Assembly: GCA_902801475.1 (NCBI GenBank)
Contig: CADCIO010000005.1
Location: 1-64,000, forward strand
Source of the DNA: an uncultured Bacteroidales bacterium
GTDB taxonomy: Bacteria; Bacteroidota; Bacteroidia; Bacteroidales; Bacteroidaceae
DNA: 64,000 bases
Direction: 5' to 3'
How positions within the stretch are numbered: position 1 is the first letter of the stretch; each line of letters starts with the position of its first letter. A program made the position numbers and the translations under genes. The notes under the pieces were generated by a model, which saw nothing but the letters and a program-made list of their open reading frames with translations, searched no databases and was not told the DNA's origin. Shown piece by piece: positions 24,120 through 33,167 of this stretch.

Positions 24120-25319
24120 TTACAATGAATCATGGGGTATCAACTCGTATCCTTGCAATTTTTCTTCCCATGAGTAGTTCTGGCGAACCATCTCGTAGCC
24201 TTTTCGACTAATGGTAGAACGAATGGCGGCATCATTCATCAGTTGCAGACACCTACGAGCTATGGATTCTGCTTCATCGCAGATCAGGCAATTCTCCCCA
24301 TCATGCAGTTCGGGAATGGCTTGAGAGATGAGTGAGGACATGACAACAGGAAGGCCACAGCCCATAGCGACAAGCACTTTGTTCTGGATGCCTGCTGCCA
24401 CACGCACAGGGGCTACTGCCAAACAGGAATCGCTGATGGTGGCTTCCAAATCGTCCACGAATCCTGTCACCACCACGTCGTTGGATACCAATGCCTGGAT
24501 GTTTTGTGGCGGTTCTGCCCCTACCACATAAAATTTGACGTCAGGCTTTTCCTTTTTTATCAAAGGTAACACATCCTTGACGAAATAAAGGACGGCATCC
24601 TGGTTCTGCAGCGTACGCATATTGCCGACAAAGCAAATCTTGTTTTCATCATAGGCATCGGGCAGTTGATCCATGCAGTGAACCCCATTGGTGTACATTT
24701 GAAGATTGGAAACAGAGGGGCAAGGCTTGATGGACTGATTCAGGAAGTCCACATCTGCCTGCGATACCAGCACGACCTTGGGGAAGGTGCGAATAACATG
24801 CTGTTCGTACTTCTTGATGAGATGGCGTTCCACGTTATAGACCCATTTCTTCACGCCACCACCCTTCGCATTGGCAGACATCACATAGGTCTTGGACAGC
24901 GCATCGGTCATCTCCACGATAGAATGAGCCTCCACGTGCAGTTGCTCCAAATATGGACTCATGCGCAAGAGATGGGATATAAACAAATCGGGCTGTTCCT
25001 GTTCCACCACATCCTTCAACAGTTTCCGATAGGCAGAGGAATGGTAGTAGCCGCATTGGATAGGACGTCCGCACAACATGAAAAGCATGCCATGAATGAG
25101 GGAAAGAAGATGGTTGCGAGGTGTGACAAAGACACGGTCGTACAGTGTCTCAGCCTCTGCCACATCGGGGTGAGCCGTATCGCTCAGGGAGACCAATACT
25201 AATGAATGTCCTTTCGCCTTCAGATAGCGAGCGATATTGTTGATTCTAAGCACGTCGCCACCATTCTCAGGAAAGGGGAAACGAGGGGTGAGAATACATA
25301 TTTTCATGTTCTTGGTCAT
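24120..25319 (-). CDS. Glycosyltransferase family 4, last gene of the exopolysaccharide operon
   Basis: The 399-residue GT-B enzyme has an N-terminal acceptor domain (ICILTPRFPFPENGGDVLRI) and a C-terminal nucleotide-sugar domain (FVGNMRTLQNQDAVLYFVKD; VAAGIQNKVLVAMGCGLPVV near residues 325-344), features of GT4 enzymes and of TIGR03087-like sugar transferases. It probably adds one residue of the repeat unit on the cytoplasmic face. The start overlaps the GH26 stop as ATGA, so translation is coupled. Beyond its 3' end lies only the IS982 remnant. Donor and acceptor are not predictable. Confidence 0.87.
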   Translation of the reverse strand: MTKNMKICILTPRFPFPENGGDVLRINNIARYLKAKGHSLVLVSLSDTAHPDVAEAETLYDRVFVTPRNHLLSLIHGMLFMLCGRPIQCGYYHSSAYRKLLKDVVEQEQPDLFISHLLRMSPYLEQLHVEAHSIVEMTDALSKTYVMSANAKGGGVKKWVYNVERHLIKKYEQHVIRTFPKVVLVSQADVDFLNQSIKPCPSVSNLQMYTNGVHCMDQLPDAYDENKICFVGNMRTLQNQDAVLYFVKDVLPLIKKEKPDVKFYVVGAEPPQNIQALVSNDVVVTGFVDDLEATISDSCLAVAPVRVAAGIQNKVLVAMGCGLPVVMSSLISQAIPELHDGENCLICDEAESIARRCLQLMNDAAIRSTISRKGYEMVRQNYSWEEKLQGYELIPHDSL

Positions 25320-26383
25320 TTTCTAAAGATGATATGTGGGTTTTGGGCGAAGCGTTTGAAATCTTCTTCTGATGGATGTCCCTTATAGATGCCATAACAC
25401 TCATTGTCATCATTGGTTGCATTTCGCCATGTAACAAGAAAGCATACAGGATAGCCCTCCATAGATGGCAGCAAGGTTTGAGTCCACCATTGCGGATCGG
25501 TATTCTGTTTCATGCCCGTTTCTGTGAAAGCAAGAATCTTCTTTCGCTTCTGCGCCAAAGGTGCGACAACGTCAAAGCTTTTCCTGACTCTGCCAATGAA
25601 CTTCTGACGATCAGCAAGGGCACCTGTCGCTTTGATGGCATAGCCCTCCACACCCATGATGGCAATGGTCTTGTTGCCTGGATAACGTTCCAGATAGGCT
25701 TGTTGAGAAGTGATGTTAGACCCAGGGGAATAGGCATATATCAAATGATTCACGCCCTTCCGCTTGAGGTGCTTCACAGTCAATGCCCACAAAGCCTTGT
25801 ATTCTCTTGGCGTACAGAAATCCTTTCCCCACCAGAACCACGAACCATTGCACTCGTGCCAGGGTCGGAAGATGACGGGAATAGGTTTTCCCTGCTCGTC
25901 TGTCAGCGACATGAAGAAAGCAGCCAAACGATCCAACCAAACCAAAAACTCGTCGGCTTTCGAACCCCCAGGCAAGACACTCTGCACCACGCGGCGATTC
26001 GACACATCCCACGCATTCTTTCCCGTGAGGATGTTGTCCGCATGCCAACTGAACATGACATAGCCACCACGAGCATGCTGTTGGCGGACAGCTGCGCGCA
26101 TCTTGTCAAAAGAGACACCATCAATATTCCTCTCTAAGCCCTTCTCAAGACGGCAAAGTTCAAATGACATCATGGCTGGATACATGTCCACCACGTCTTT
26201 CGTATCACTCCTCTCCCCATTCTCATCCTTCCAGCGATAGCCATACATGGTGTCGTCGTGGTGCCCATACATGACACCCTGCGTGGCACTTTCCCTCAAG
26301 GCATTCACCATCTCCTTCGTAGTGGATTGAGCGATGCCCCAGACGGAGGGGAGCAAAAAAGCAAATATCAGAAGGTATCTCAT
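25316..26383 (-). CDS. Exported glycoside hydrolase family 26 (beta-mannanase-like) inside the polysaccharide operon
   Basis: The 355-residue protein has a signal peptide (MRYLLIFAFLLPSVWGIAQS) and a GH26 barrel. The acid/base is E177 in RPWHECNGSWFWWG and the nucleophile E288 in AFTETG; the GYVMFSWHADN segment (107-117) is also typical. Family members cut beta-mannan or related beta-1,4/1,3 glycans. Its ATGA overlaps with a glycosyltransferase on each side show it is part of the biosynthetic operon, so it probably trims, releases or edits the polysaccharide made here rather than digesting dietary mannan; that role is inference. Confidence 0.9.
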   Translation of the reverse strand: MRYLLIFAFLLPSVWGIAQSTTKEMVNALRESATQGVMYGHHDDTMYGYRWKDENGERSDTKDVVDMYPAMMSFELCRLEKGLERNIDGVSFDKMRAAVRQQHARGGYVMFSWHADNILTGKNAWDVSNRRVVQSVLPGGSKADEFLVWLDRLAAFFMSLTDEQGKPIPVIFRPWHECNGSWFWWGKDFCTPREYKALWALTVKHLKRKGVNHLIYAYSPGSNITSQQAYLERYPGNKTIAIMGVEGYAIKATGALADRQKFIGRVRKSFDVVAPLAQKRKKILAFTETGMKQNTDPQWWTQTLLPSMEGYPVCFLVTWRNATNDDNECYGIYKGHPSEEDFKRFAQNPHIIFRK

Positions 26384-27492
26384 AGCGCCGCTCCTTTCAC
26401 CTCAAATATTTCACGAAAGACCTCCAACGACGATTGCTCCGAATAAGACTGTTCATAGACGGAACGGGCATAAGCATTGTATCTGGAGACAGGATGCTCT
26501 ATGTACTGTTGAATGCAACGGATATAGTCCTCTGCATTGTTGCATCGTCCACCCACCCTTGCTGTGTCCAACTCATATCCTTCAAAAGCCTCATCCGTAC
26601 CTAAGATATTCTTGCCATACATCAGCGCCTCGCATGTCTTCACCTTCATGCCGCTGCCAGAGAAGATGGGCAGAATCATAAAATCTGCAGACAGATAGTG
26701 TGGCGTCAGATCAGGAGCATCACTTATTACCTCCAAATTCCGCACACACTCATTTTCCTCTTTCAACTTCGCCATTCCCTTTCCTACAATCTTCAGTTCG
26801 ATGTCCACATGAGGCAGCACGTTCTTCACGAACCAAAGGATGCCTTCGTTATTGGCAGGGAAGAAGCTCCCCAAGAAAAGGCACTGTGGACGGTTCCTTG
26901 TTTGTTGCGTTGTGTCAAACACAACCTCCTTGCATTGATCAGCCAAAGCAATGGGAGCCAGAACGTCAGCAGGTCTGCCATACATCTGCTGCAGCAACTT
27001 GCTGTCGCGTTCATTGAGCGCCACCACCTTGTCCGCATATTGACAAGAATATCCGTCGTTCTTGTCAGCACAACGAATGATCACCTTCCTAAAAGGCATG
27101 TGTTGAGGAAGGGCACTTTCATAATAAAGACTCTCAACGTTATGAAAATGGGCAATCACTTTTCCCTGATAGCCCCTCTCCTTCAAGGCTTTTGCCAAAA
27201 TACCAAAGAGACTTGTACTCAAAAAGACGGCATCGTATGCATGCGCCCTCTTGACGATGTTCTCCACCCTATTGGGAAGAAATCCATTATAATAGCCGAA
27301 GGGGAAGTAGAATACAGAGGCAAGCCAATTCCACAGCGTTCGTTTCTTGTTCTCGTCATGGACATACACCACATCCACATTCTCTTCTCCCAGAAGTTGG
27401 TATGCCATGCTGAGATTGCGACGGTTAGCCATTCCACCCCCTTCAAGAATGCCGTTATACTTCTTAAATAGCACAAACAGAACCCGTTTCAT
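26380..27492 (-). CDS. Glycosyltransferase family 4
   Basis: The GT-B enzyme of 370 residues starts MKRVLFVLFKKYNGILEGGG and has GSFFPANNEGILWFVKNVLP and FMILPIFSGSGMKVKTCEAL in the C-terminal donor-binding domain. The frame is open nine codons further up (ATG at 27519), but ATG 27492 makes an ATGA overlap with the upstream gene's stop, which matches the other junctions in this operon, and gives the normal N-terminus. It also overlaps the GH26 start by ATGA. Specific sugar not predictable. Confidence 0.85.
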   Translation of the reverse strand: MKRVLFVLFKKYNGILEGGGMANRRNLSMAYQLLGEENVDVVYVHDENKKRTLWNWLASVFYFPFGYYNGFLPNRVENIVKRAHAYDAVFLSTSLFGILAKALKERGYQGKVIAHFHNVESLYYESALPQHMPFRKVIIRCADKNDGYSCQYADKVVALNERDSKLLQQMYGRPADVLAPIALADQCKEVVFDTTQQTRNRPQCLFLGSFFPANNEGILWFVKNVLPHVDIELKIVGKGMAKLKEENECVRNLEVISDAPDLTPHYLSADFMILPIFSGSGMKVKTCEALMYGKNILGTDEAFEGYELDTARVGGRCNNAEDYIRCIQQYIEHPVSRYNAYARSVYEQSYSEQSSLEVFREIFEVKGAAL

Positions 27493-29471
27493 AGCATCTC
27501 CTCCATTTTTTGTTTCCATTCCTTATACATCTGCAAGGTCTGAGACTTCTTCCCCAGCAGTTGACGCAGCGTCTCTCGGGCAATGATTGCATTGGCATGC
27601 TGTATATAGCTCTGAAGGGTTTTCTTTTTGGGGAACCCATTCTTCTCATTCAAGCGGATAGAGGAATCCACCAGCTTCATCTGATAGTCCAAGGTGGGCA
27701 CACGTTCTGTGATGAGGTGGAGATAATGCAGCGAAACATCATACACCATCTGTGCGCCGTACTTTTGCATCAAACGGAAATGGATGTCATCTTCTTCGCC
27801 ATACATGAAATTCGTCTCATCAAAGAGTCCAACAGCTTCAAACATGCTACGACGGACAAAGAAGCAGGCACCCGAGAGATACATCTTGCTAGGAACATAC
27901 CAATTGGTACGTGAACTGATGGCTGTAAAGAGCGTCCACAAATAGCCATTCATCCTCGTTGTCCACAGCACTGAAGACATGCTCGGTTGGGTGGGTGAAT
28001 ACATCTGTCGCATTCCATACATGCTCAGTTTCTCATTCTTGTCGAAAGCCGACAACACCTTTTGGAACACGGGTTCGTACAAACGTACATCTGGGTTCAT
28101 GATGAGAATTACAGGAGCGGAACTGTTTCGTATTCCCACATTATTCCCTTGACCATATCCCCCATTCTTTGTGTTCTGTATTAGGATGGCATCCTCGTCC
28201 CATTGTTTCCGAATCTGTTGAAACATCGGTTCTGGATGAAGACTGTTGTTATCGACAACAACCAGTTCTATTTCCGATAGCGGGATGTCTGCATATTGCT
28301 TAATGCTCTCCACACACTCGTAGATGTCCTTCTCCGAATTGTGAGTCACAATGATGACTGATACACGTTTCGTCCCTGATGGTCTGGGGGTCCGTTCCAA
28401 TTCTTCCTGTTGGCGCACAACCCACTGTTCGTGTTTTCTGTACCAAACGAGATAACTCAAGAAGGGAATACGGCGAGCTATGGTAAGCGGGAGGAATACT
28501 GCAAGGAAATGTGCGAGTTTGATTTGCAGCATGAACATCCTTCCTTGCTTAGGGGAATGTTGTCGAACGATAGCAGCCAACCGGACATTGAAATCCTTCA
28601 ACATCCCTTCTCGTGCCACTTTCATATAGATGAACAACACACCTCGTAGCAACGCATCATCATACAGATGTCCGTATCGACTCTGTATGAGTTGGTAGAA
28701 TTGTTCTGTGGCATAAAGATTGCTTTCACAATGTCGCTGGGACGCTATCTTTTTTGAGACAGACCCTGCAGAGTCAATGCGATATCCATAGTCGGGAGGA
28801 CAAGATGCATAATCATAGCGCATACCACTCAGGATGCAATCCAAGTTGAACTGCGCATCTTGCAATGAAAGCAAACGCGTGTTCCAGAGAATGCCCTTAC
28901 TCAGCAAACTGGAACGACGGTAGATGTTGTTGACGACAACAAAAGGCAGGGTGCGAGCACTGAAAGCGGCAAGATCGTCCTTGTAGATCCGATATCCGAA
29001 ATTAAGTTTGCTGGCCTCAGGATGAAGCTGATTGTCATGGAATGTTGCACTACGGAACACCATAAAATCAAGTTCCGGGTGAGACCCCAGTTCACGCACA
29101 CGTTGTGCAAGACAATCCGGCACAATGTAATCATCTGAATCGAAGAAGATGATGTATTTTCCAACCGCCTGCCTCAGTCCTATATTGCGACAAGTCGGTG
29201 CACCTTTAGGCAATTCCTGACGTGGGGTGAAATGAATACGCGCATCCTGTTCGGCATACGTCTGTAATATAGAAAGTGTCTCTGCTTCTGAGCCATCATC
29301 CACAGCCAGCAGTTCCCAATCTTGAAAACCATTGGCCAAGACCGATTCGATCATCTCCTTCAGGTCTGTGGGATGATTGAACACAGGCATCACAATCGAC
29401 AAGACGGGGGTGCCTGTCACAGTGGCTCCATTGCAGCTATTACTTTCCATCGACAACTTATAATCTTCCAT
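27489..29471 (-). CDS. Two fused GT2 glycosyltransferase domains
   Basis: The 660-residue protein has two complete GT-A domains in tandem. Domain 1 (about residues 22-250): VLSIVMPVFNHPTDLKEMIE, with DDG and FFDSDDYIV as metal-binding DxD-type motif. Domain 2 (about 370-620): VSVIIVTHNSEKDIYECVES, NGGYGQGNNVGIRNS, MNPDVRL and GEEDDIHFRLMQ, the pattern of WbbL-type rhamnosyl or galactofuranosyl transferases. One polypeptide may therefore add two successive residues. With glf in the same operon, domain 2 is a candidate Galf transferase. The start at 29471 overlaps the dehydrogenase end by 14 bases; Met at 29450 is an alternative. Confidence 0.87.
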   Translation of the reverse strand: MEDYKLSMESNSCNGATVTGTPVLSIVMPVFNHPTDLKEMIESVLANGFQDWELLAVDDGSEAETLSILQTYAEQDARIHFTPRQELPKGAPTCRNIGLRQAVGKYIIFFDSDDYIVPDCLAQRVRELGSHPELDFMVFRSATFHDNQLHPEASKLNFGYRIYKDDLAAFSARTLPFVVVNNIYRRSSLLSKGILWNTRLLSLQDAQFNLDCILSGMRYDYASCPPDYGYRIDSAGSVSKKIASQRHCESNLYATEQFYQLIQSRYGHLYDDALLRGVLFIYMKVAREGMLKDFNVRLAAIVRQHSPKQGRMFMLQIKLAHFLAVFLPLTIARRIPFLSYLVWYRKHEQWVVRQQEELERTPRPSGTKRVSVIIVTHNSEKDIYECVESIKQYADIPLSEIELVVVDNNSLHPEPMFQQIRKQWDEDAILIQNTKNGGYGQGNNVGIRNSSAPVILIMNPDVRLYEPVFQKVLSAFDKNEKLSMYGMRQMYSPTQPSMSSVLWTTRMNGYLWTLFTAISSRTNWYVPSKMYLSGACFFVRRSMFEAVGLFDETNFMYGEEDDIHFRLMQKYGAQMVYDVSLHYLHLITERVPTLDYQMKLVDSSIRLNEKNGFPKKKTLQSYIQHANAIIARETLRQLLGKKSQTLQMYKEWKQKMEEML

Positions 29472-30732
29472 CCACTATGTCACGAGAAAGCACACCCTTG
29501 ACATCGTAGATGACACCTTGATCCTTTACCATTGAACGAACATCCATCTGAAGGAACTCTTGGTGGGCAACAGCTAAAATAACGGCATCAAACAACCCTT
29601 GCGGTTGTTCATTGGTTGTCTCGATTCCATACTCATGCTTTACATGGTCTGCATTAGCCCATGGGTCATATACCGTCAGGTCGTTCGTATATTCCTCTAA
29701 AGTATGGTAGATATCGACCACCTTTGTATTACGAATGTCGGGGCAATTTTCCTTAAAGGTCACACCCAAAATCAGCATCCTCGCATTCTTCACCAAAATG
29801 CCCTTCTTGTTCATCAGTTTAATGGTCTGGTTGGCCACGTAGTCGCCCATTCCATCATTCAGTCTTCGTGCATTGGACATGATACGAGGCAACACTCCAT
29901 AGACCTGTGCCTTCTGTATCAAATAATAGGGATCAACGCTGATGCAATGACCACCAACCAATCCAGGTGACAACTTAATAAAGTTCCATTTGGATGAGGC
30001 CGCCTCAATGACATCGTGCGTATCTATGCCCATCGCATTGAAGATCTTAGCCAGTTCATTCATAAACGCTATGTTGACATCGCGCTGAGAATTCTCGATG
30101 ATTTTCGAAGCCTCTGCCACCCGGATGCTGGGTGCCTTATGGGTACCATTCACCAAGACAGCGTTATACACCCCATCCACAATGTCTGCAATTTCGGGTG
30201 TGCTACCAGATGTCACTTTCTTGATTTTCTCAACGGTGTGCAGCTTATCGCCAGGGTTAATGCGTTCTGGAGAATAGCCTGCAAAAAAGTCCACATTATA
30301 TTTCAAGCCACTGATACGTTCCACCACGGGCAAACATTCTTCTTCCGTAACACCAGGATAGACCGTACTCTCGTACACCACTATATCTCCTTTCGAGATC
30401 ACCTTGCCCACGGTCTCGCTCGCTCCACGCAGGGGCTGAAGATCGGGACGATTATTCTCATCCACAGGAGTAGGAACAGCCACAACATAGAAGTTGCAAT
30501 GACGAATTTCCTCCAAATCTGTTGTGCAGATGAAACCATGCTTGCTGATAGCATCCTGCAGCAAGTCATCACTTACCTCGAGCGTGGTGTCATGACCTTG
30601 CATCAAGGCATCAACACGTGCCTGATTCATGTCGAATCCAACAGTCTTATACTTTGTGGAAAACAGACGAGCCAATGGCAGTCCCACATAACCAAGCCCA
30701 ATGACAGCAATCTTTATATCTTTTTGTTCCAT
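29458..30732 (-). CDS. UDP-HexNAc 6-dehydrogenase (TviB/WbpO family nucleotide-sugar dehydrogenase)
   Basis: The 424-residue protein has an N-terminal Rossmann domain (IAVIGLGYVGLPLARLFS, residues 8-25), the PTPVDENNRPDLQPL substrate segment, AGYSPERINPGDK, and the catalytic cysteine in GGHCISVDPYYL. The EAASSKWNFIKLSPGLVGG stretch and overall layout place it nearer to TviB/WbpO, which oxidise UDP-GalNAc or UDP-GlcNAc to the uronic acid, than to UDP-glucose dehydrogenases. It would supply an amino-hexuronic acid for the capsule. The gene lies between the ATP-grasp gene and the double GT2. Confidence 0.9.
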   Translation of the reverse strand: MEQKDIKIAVIGLGYVGLPLARLFSTKYKTVGFDMNQARVDALMQGHDTTLEVSDDLLQDAISKHGFICTTDLEEIRHCNFYVVAVPTPVDENNRPDLQPLRGASETVGKVISKGDIVVYESTVYPGVTEEECLPVVERISGLKYNVDFFAGYSPERINPGDKLHTVEKIKKVTSGSTPEIADIVDGVYNAVLVNGTHKAPSIRVAEASKIIENSQRDVNIAFMNELAKIFNAMGIDTHDVIEAASSKWNFIKLSPGLVGGHCISVDPYYLIQKAQVYGVLPRIMSNARRLNDGMGDYVANQTIKLMNKKGILVKNARMLILGVTFKENCPDIRNTKVVDIYHTLEEYTNDLTVYDPWANADHVKHEYGIETTNEQPQGLFDAVILAVAHQEFLQMDVRSMVKDQGVIYDVKGVLSRDIVDGRL

Positions 30733-30738
30733 AGGATA

Positions 30739-31632
30739 TTATTTTATCTTACACAAATCACCAAGAATGTTCAGAAAATCCTCAGTATATGAATAATTCA
30801 ATCCACCAGCTGGGGTAAAAGTCATCTCACCAAAGAACACTTTCCCGTCAATCACGTAAAGATCCAGCCGCACACAAGGGAATCCTTTTGTAAGAGACTG
30901 GGCCACACGAAGCATCTGTTCCATGCAACGTGGACGTGGCAGCACATCCGTTCCCACTTGATAATGTTCATTGGGCTGCACAAACTGCGGGTAGTTGTTC
31001 CATTCTGTATCGTATATATTGATATTGCATGACTCCTTTGTACGGTTAAAGTACGTCACAATATACGTAGGCACTCCATCAAAACACCAGATTTTATAAT
31101 CTATCGGCGTGGAAGACGGGTAATCCTGTTTTCGGGCATCCAACAGTTCTTCAGCCACAATGCAAGGCTGTATTTTGTTGTAATGCGGTTCACCAAGGAT
31201 GTATCCAATCTTCGTTTTTAGTATTCTCGCAAAATACTGGGTGTAATAACGTGTATCCAGGGTTGATTTATCTTCACATATCAGCACGTCACCACTGCCA
31301 TGATTGCTTTTCATGGCAAATTGGGATGGTAACTTCTCCCACTCAATATCTTCAGCCTTGTCCCATTTGCCAAGCAATGGAATCAGAATCGATTCCCACC
31401 CTTTCTCTTTCACATATTCACGTACAGCATATTTATCGGCAAGACGAGGCCATTGACTGGTGTCGCCATAAAACTTGAGCCACTGAATTTTTTCGTTGAT
31501 ATTTCGAGGATGCTCCCAATCCATCCAATAGCCCTTACTATATCGATAATAAAGTCCTGCATACAGTCTGAGCGAGATATGGCTCGTGATGAAAAACAGG
31601 GTATCGCGTACAATATGCTTAATCTTCTTCAT
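30739..31632 (-). CDS. TupA-like ATP-grasp family protein in the polysaccharide operon
   Basis: The 297-residue protein matches the TupA-like ATP-grasp family: INEKIQWLKFYGDTSQWPRL, ADKYAVREYVKEKG, FAMKSNHGSGDVLICEDKS (nucleotide loop), IDYKIWCFDGVPTYIV and RLDLYVIDGKVFFGEMTFTP (metal/ATP site). TupA was named for joining polyglutamate to polyglucuronate in teichuronopeptide; family members in capsule loci are thought to form amides on uronic acids. The neighbouring dehydrogenase would supply such a carboxyl group. Start: a GTG at 31650 is possible, but ATG 31632 follows the flippase stop cleanly. No signal peptide, so it should act in the cytoplasm before export. Confidence 0.85.
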   Translation of the reverse strand: MKKIKHIVRDTLFFITSHISLRLYAGLYYRYSKGYWMDWEHPRNINEKIQWLKFYGDTSQWPRLADKYAVREYVKEKGWESILIPLLGKWDKAEDIEWEKLPSQFAMKSNHGSGDVLICEDKSTLDTRYYTQYFARILKTKIGYILGEPHYNKIQPCIVAEELLDARKQDYPSSTPIDYKIWCFDGVPTYIVTYFNRTKESCNINIYDTEWNNYPQFVQPNEHYQVGTDVLPRPRCMEQMLRVAQSLTKGFPCVRLDLYVIDGKVFFGEMTFTPAGGLNYSYTEDFLNILGDLCKIK

Positions 31633-31643
31633 ACCAATAAGTT

Positions 31644-33167
31644 TTAACACGAAAGACGTTTGACAGATAGGATCTCCAACAAAGTTTTACGTTCGCTTGG
31701 TTTCAGTCCCATATACCAGATAACAGGAACAGAAACAATGACGGCTATAGCAATGGTGAAGAGGAATCGATATGAAAAGTCGAACATGGAGATAGATATC
31801 CATGAAACAACAACCAGTGTCAGCGTAGGCGTCAACAATCGAAGAAATACATTTTTGACATAATGGACGATGGAAAGTCCTGCTGTCGCCTTCAAGAACG
31901 GCAGTCGCGTCATCGCACTCACCGTCTCTATCGCCATATAAAACAACATGCTCACGTGGATGCTATACCCCAAATACAAACAGGCAAAAACGATGGGCAC
32001 GGTGATTAATTTAATGGTGTTGATGACAATGGAATAATTGCGGATGCGTCCAACGGCTAAATTCGCAATAGTAAGTCCTGTGGTACTTTGATCGATCAAG
32101 GCTGTAATCAAGATATATTGACACAGCATGGTTGCATATTGGGGTACATCACCTAACCATACATGGAGTATCTCGTCCATTTCAAACACAATAGGAATAA
32201 CGGCCATCGCCATCAGCAAATAGGAATATTTGCTTGCCGCTTCTGACATGGACAACATACGTGTACGATTATTCTGACCCTCCGCTTTATAGATTTGCGG
32301 ACTCATCGCATTGGTCACTGCAAGAGCCACAAAGCGAACAGCCCCAGCCACCTGTGTTGCTATACCATAGGAGGTGTTGATGATTGTCCCGAAAAAGCGA
32401 TTGAAGATAATGGCCATACCATTTGTGCGTCCCATGAGGCAGCCCGTCATATAGATGGTCCATCCAGCAATATTAAATATGGTGTAAATGATGTGTTTGT
32501 TGAGGTGTTCCCATTTGGGGATGAAACGGCTTTCCTCATAGTGGAGCTTAGCGTAAATAGAGAACGCAAAATAGTTGAAAGCCATGATGCCTGTCATGAT
32601 ATAAGCATACGCGATCAAGCGATCGTGATGCCAATGAAGCAACCAAATGGCACATAACAACTTCAATACACCATCGACCACTTCTATGATCGAAATATAA
32701 ACAATATTTTCTTTGGCGATAAAGAGCGCCTTATAAGGGGTTGCAATGAAAGTAATACAGAGGTTGAACGTCATCAACACATATACGACAATGGCTTCGT
32801 TCGTACGTGTCGGGTCTATTCGCAAGACACCATCAAAGAGCAAGGGTTCCAACAACAAGATGACCAATGCCGATGACACACCAATGATGATATGCAGGAA
32901 CAGGCTATTGGAAAAGATGCGTTTCACTTCCTCGATATTTCCCCTACCATTATGGAAAGACAGATGTCGTTGGGTGGCAACCACCATTGCATTGGTGATA
33001 AATCCCATCATCGTAACGACACTTCCAACGAGCGAAAAAATACCAAAGTCTGACTGGCCCAACGCCTGCAACACCAATCGGGTGCTGTAGAGAGAAAGCA
33101 CAATATTGACAAGCGATCTAATGTGCTGAGCCAGCGTGTTTACTATGAGACGTGTATTACTATTCAT
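31644..33167 (-). CDS. Polysaccharide repeat-unit flippase (Wzx-like, MATE/MOP superfamily)
   Basis: The 507-residue protein has about 12-14 predicted membrane helices in the Wzx/RfbX layout: NTLAQHIRSLVNIVLSLYST at the N-terminus, QSDFGIFSLVGSVVTMMGFI, and charged loops between helices. It would move the undecaprenyl-linked repeat unit from the cytoplasmic to the periplasmic leaflet. It overlaps the upstream polymerase gene by 8 bases. The sequence is AT-rich compared with housekeeping genes of the window, as is common for flippase/polymerase cassettes. Confidence 0.9.
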   Translation of the reverse strand: MNSNTRLIVNTLAQHIRSLVNIVLSLYSTRLVLQALGQSDFGIFSLVGSVVTMMGFITNAMVVATQRHLSFHNGRGNIEEVKRIFSNSLFLHIIIGVSSALVILLLEPLLFDGVLRIDPTRTNEAIVVYVLMTFNLCITFIATPYKALFIAKENIVYISIIEVVDGVLKLLCAIWLLHWHHDRLIAYAYIMTGIMAFNYFAFSIYAKLHYEESRFIPKWEHLNKHIIYTIFNIAGWTIYMTGCLMGRTNGMAIIFNRFFGTIINTSYGIATQVAGAVRFVALAVTNAMSPQIYKAEGQNNRTRMLSMSEAASKYSYLLMAMAVIPIVFEMDEILHVWLGDVPQYATMLCQYILITALIDQSTTGLTIANLAVGRIRNYSIVINTIKLITVPIVFACLYLGYSIHVSMLFYMAIETVSAMTRLPFLKATAGLSIVHYVKNVFLRLLTPTLTLVVVSWISISMFDFSYRFLFTIAIAVIVSVPVIWYMGLKPSERKTLLEILSVKRLSC

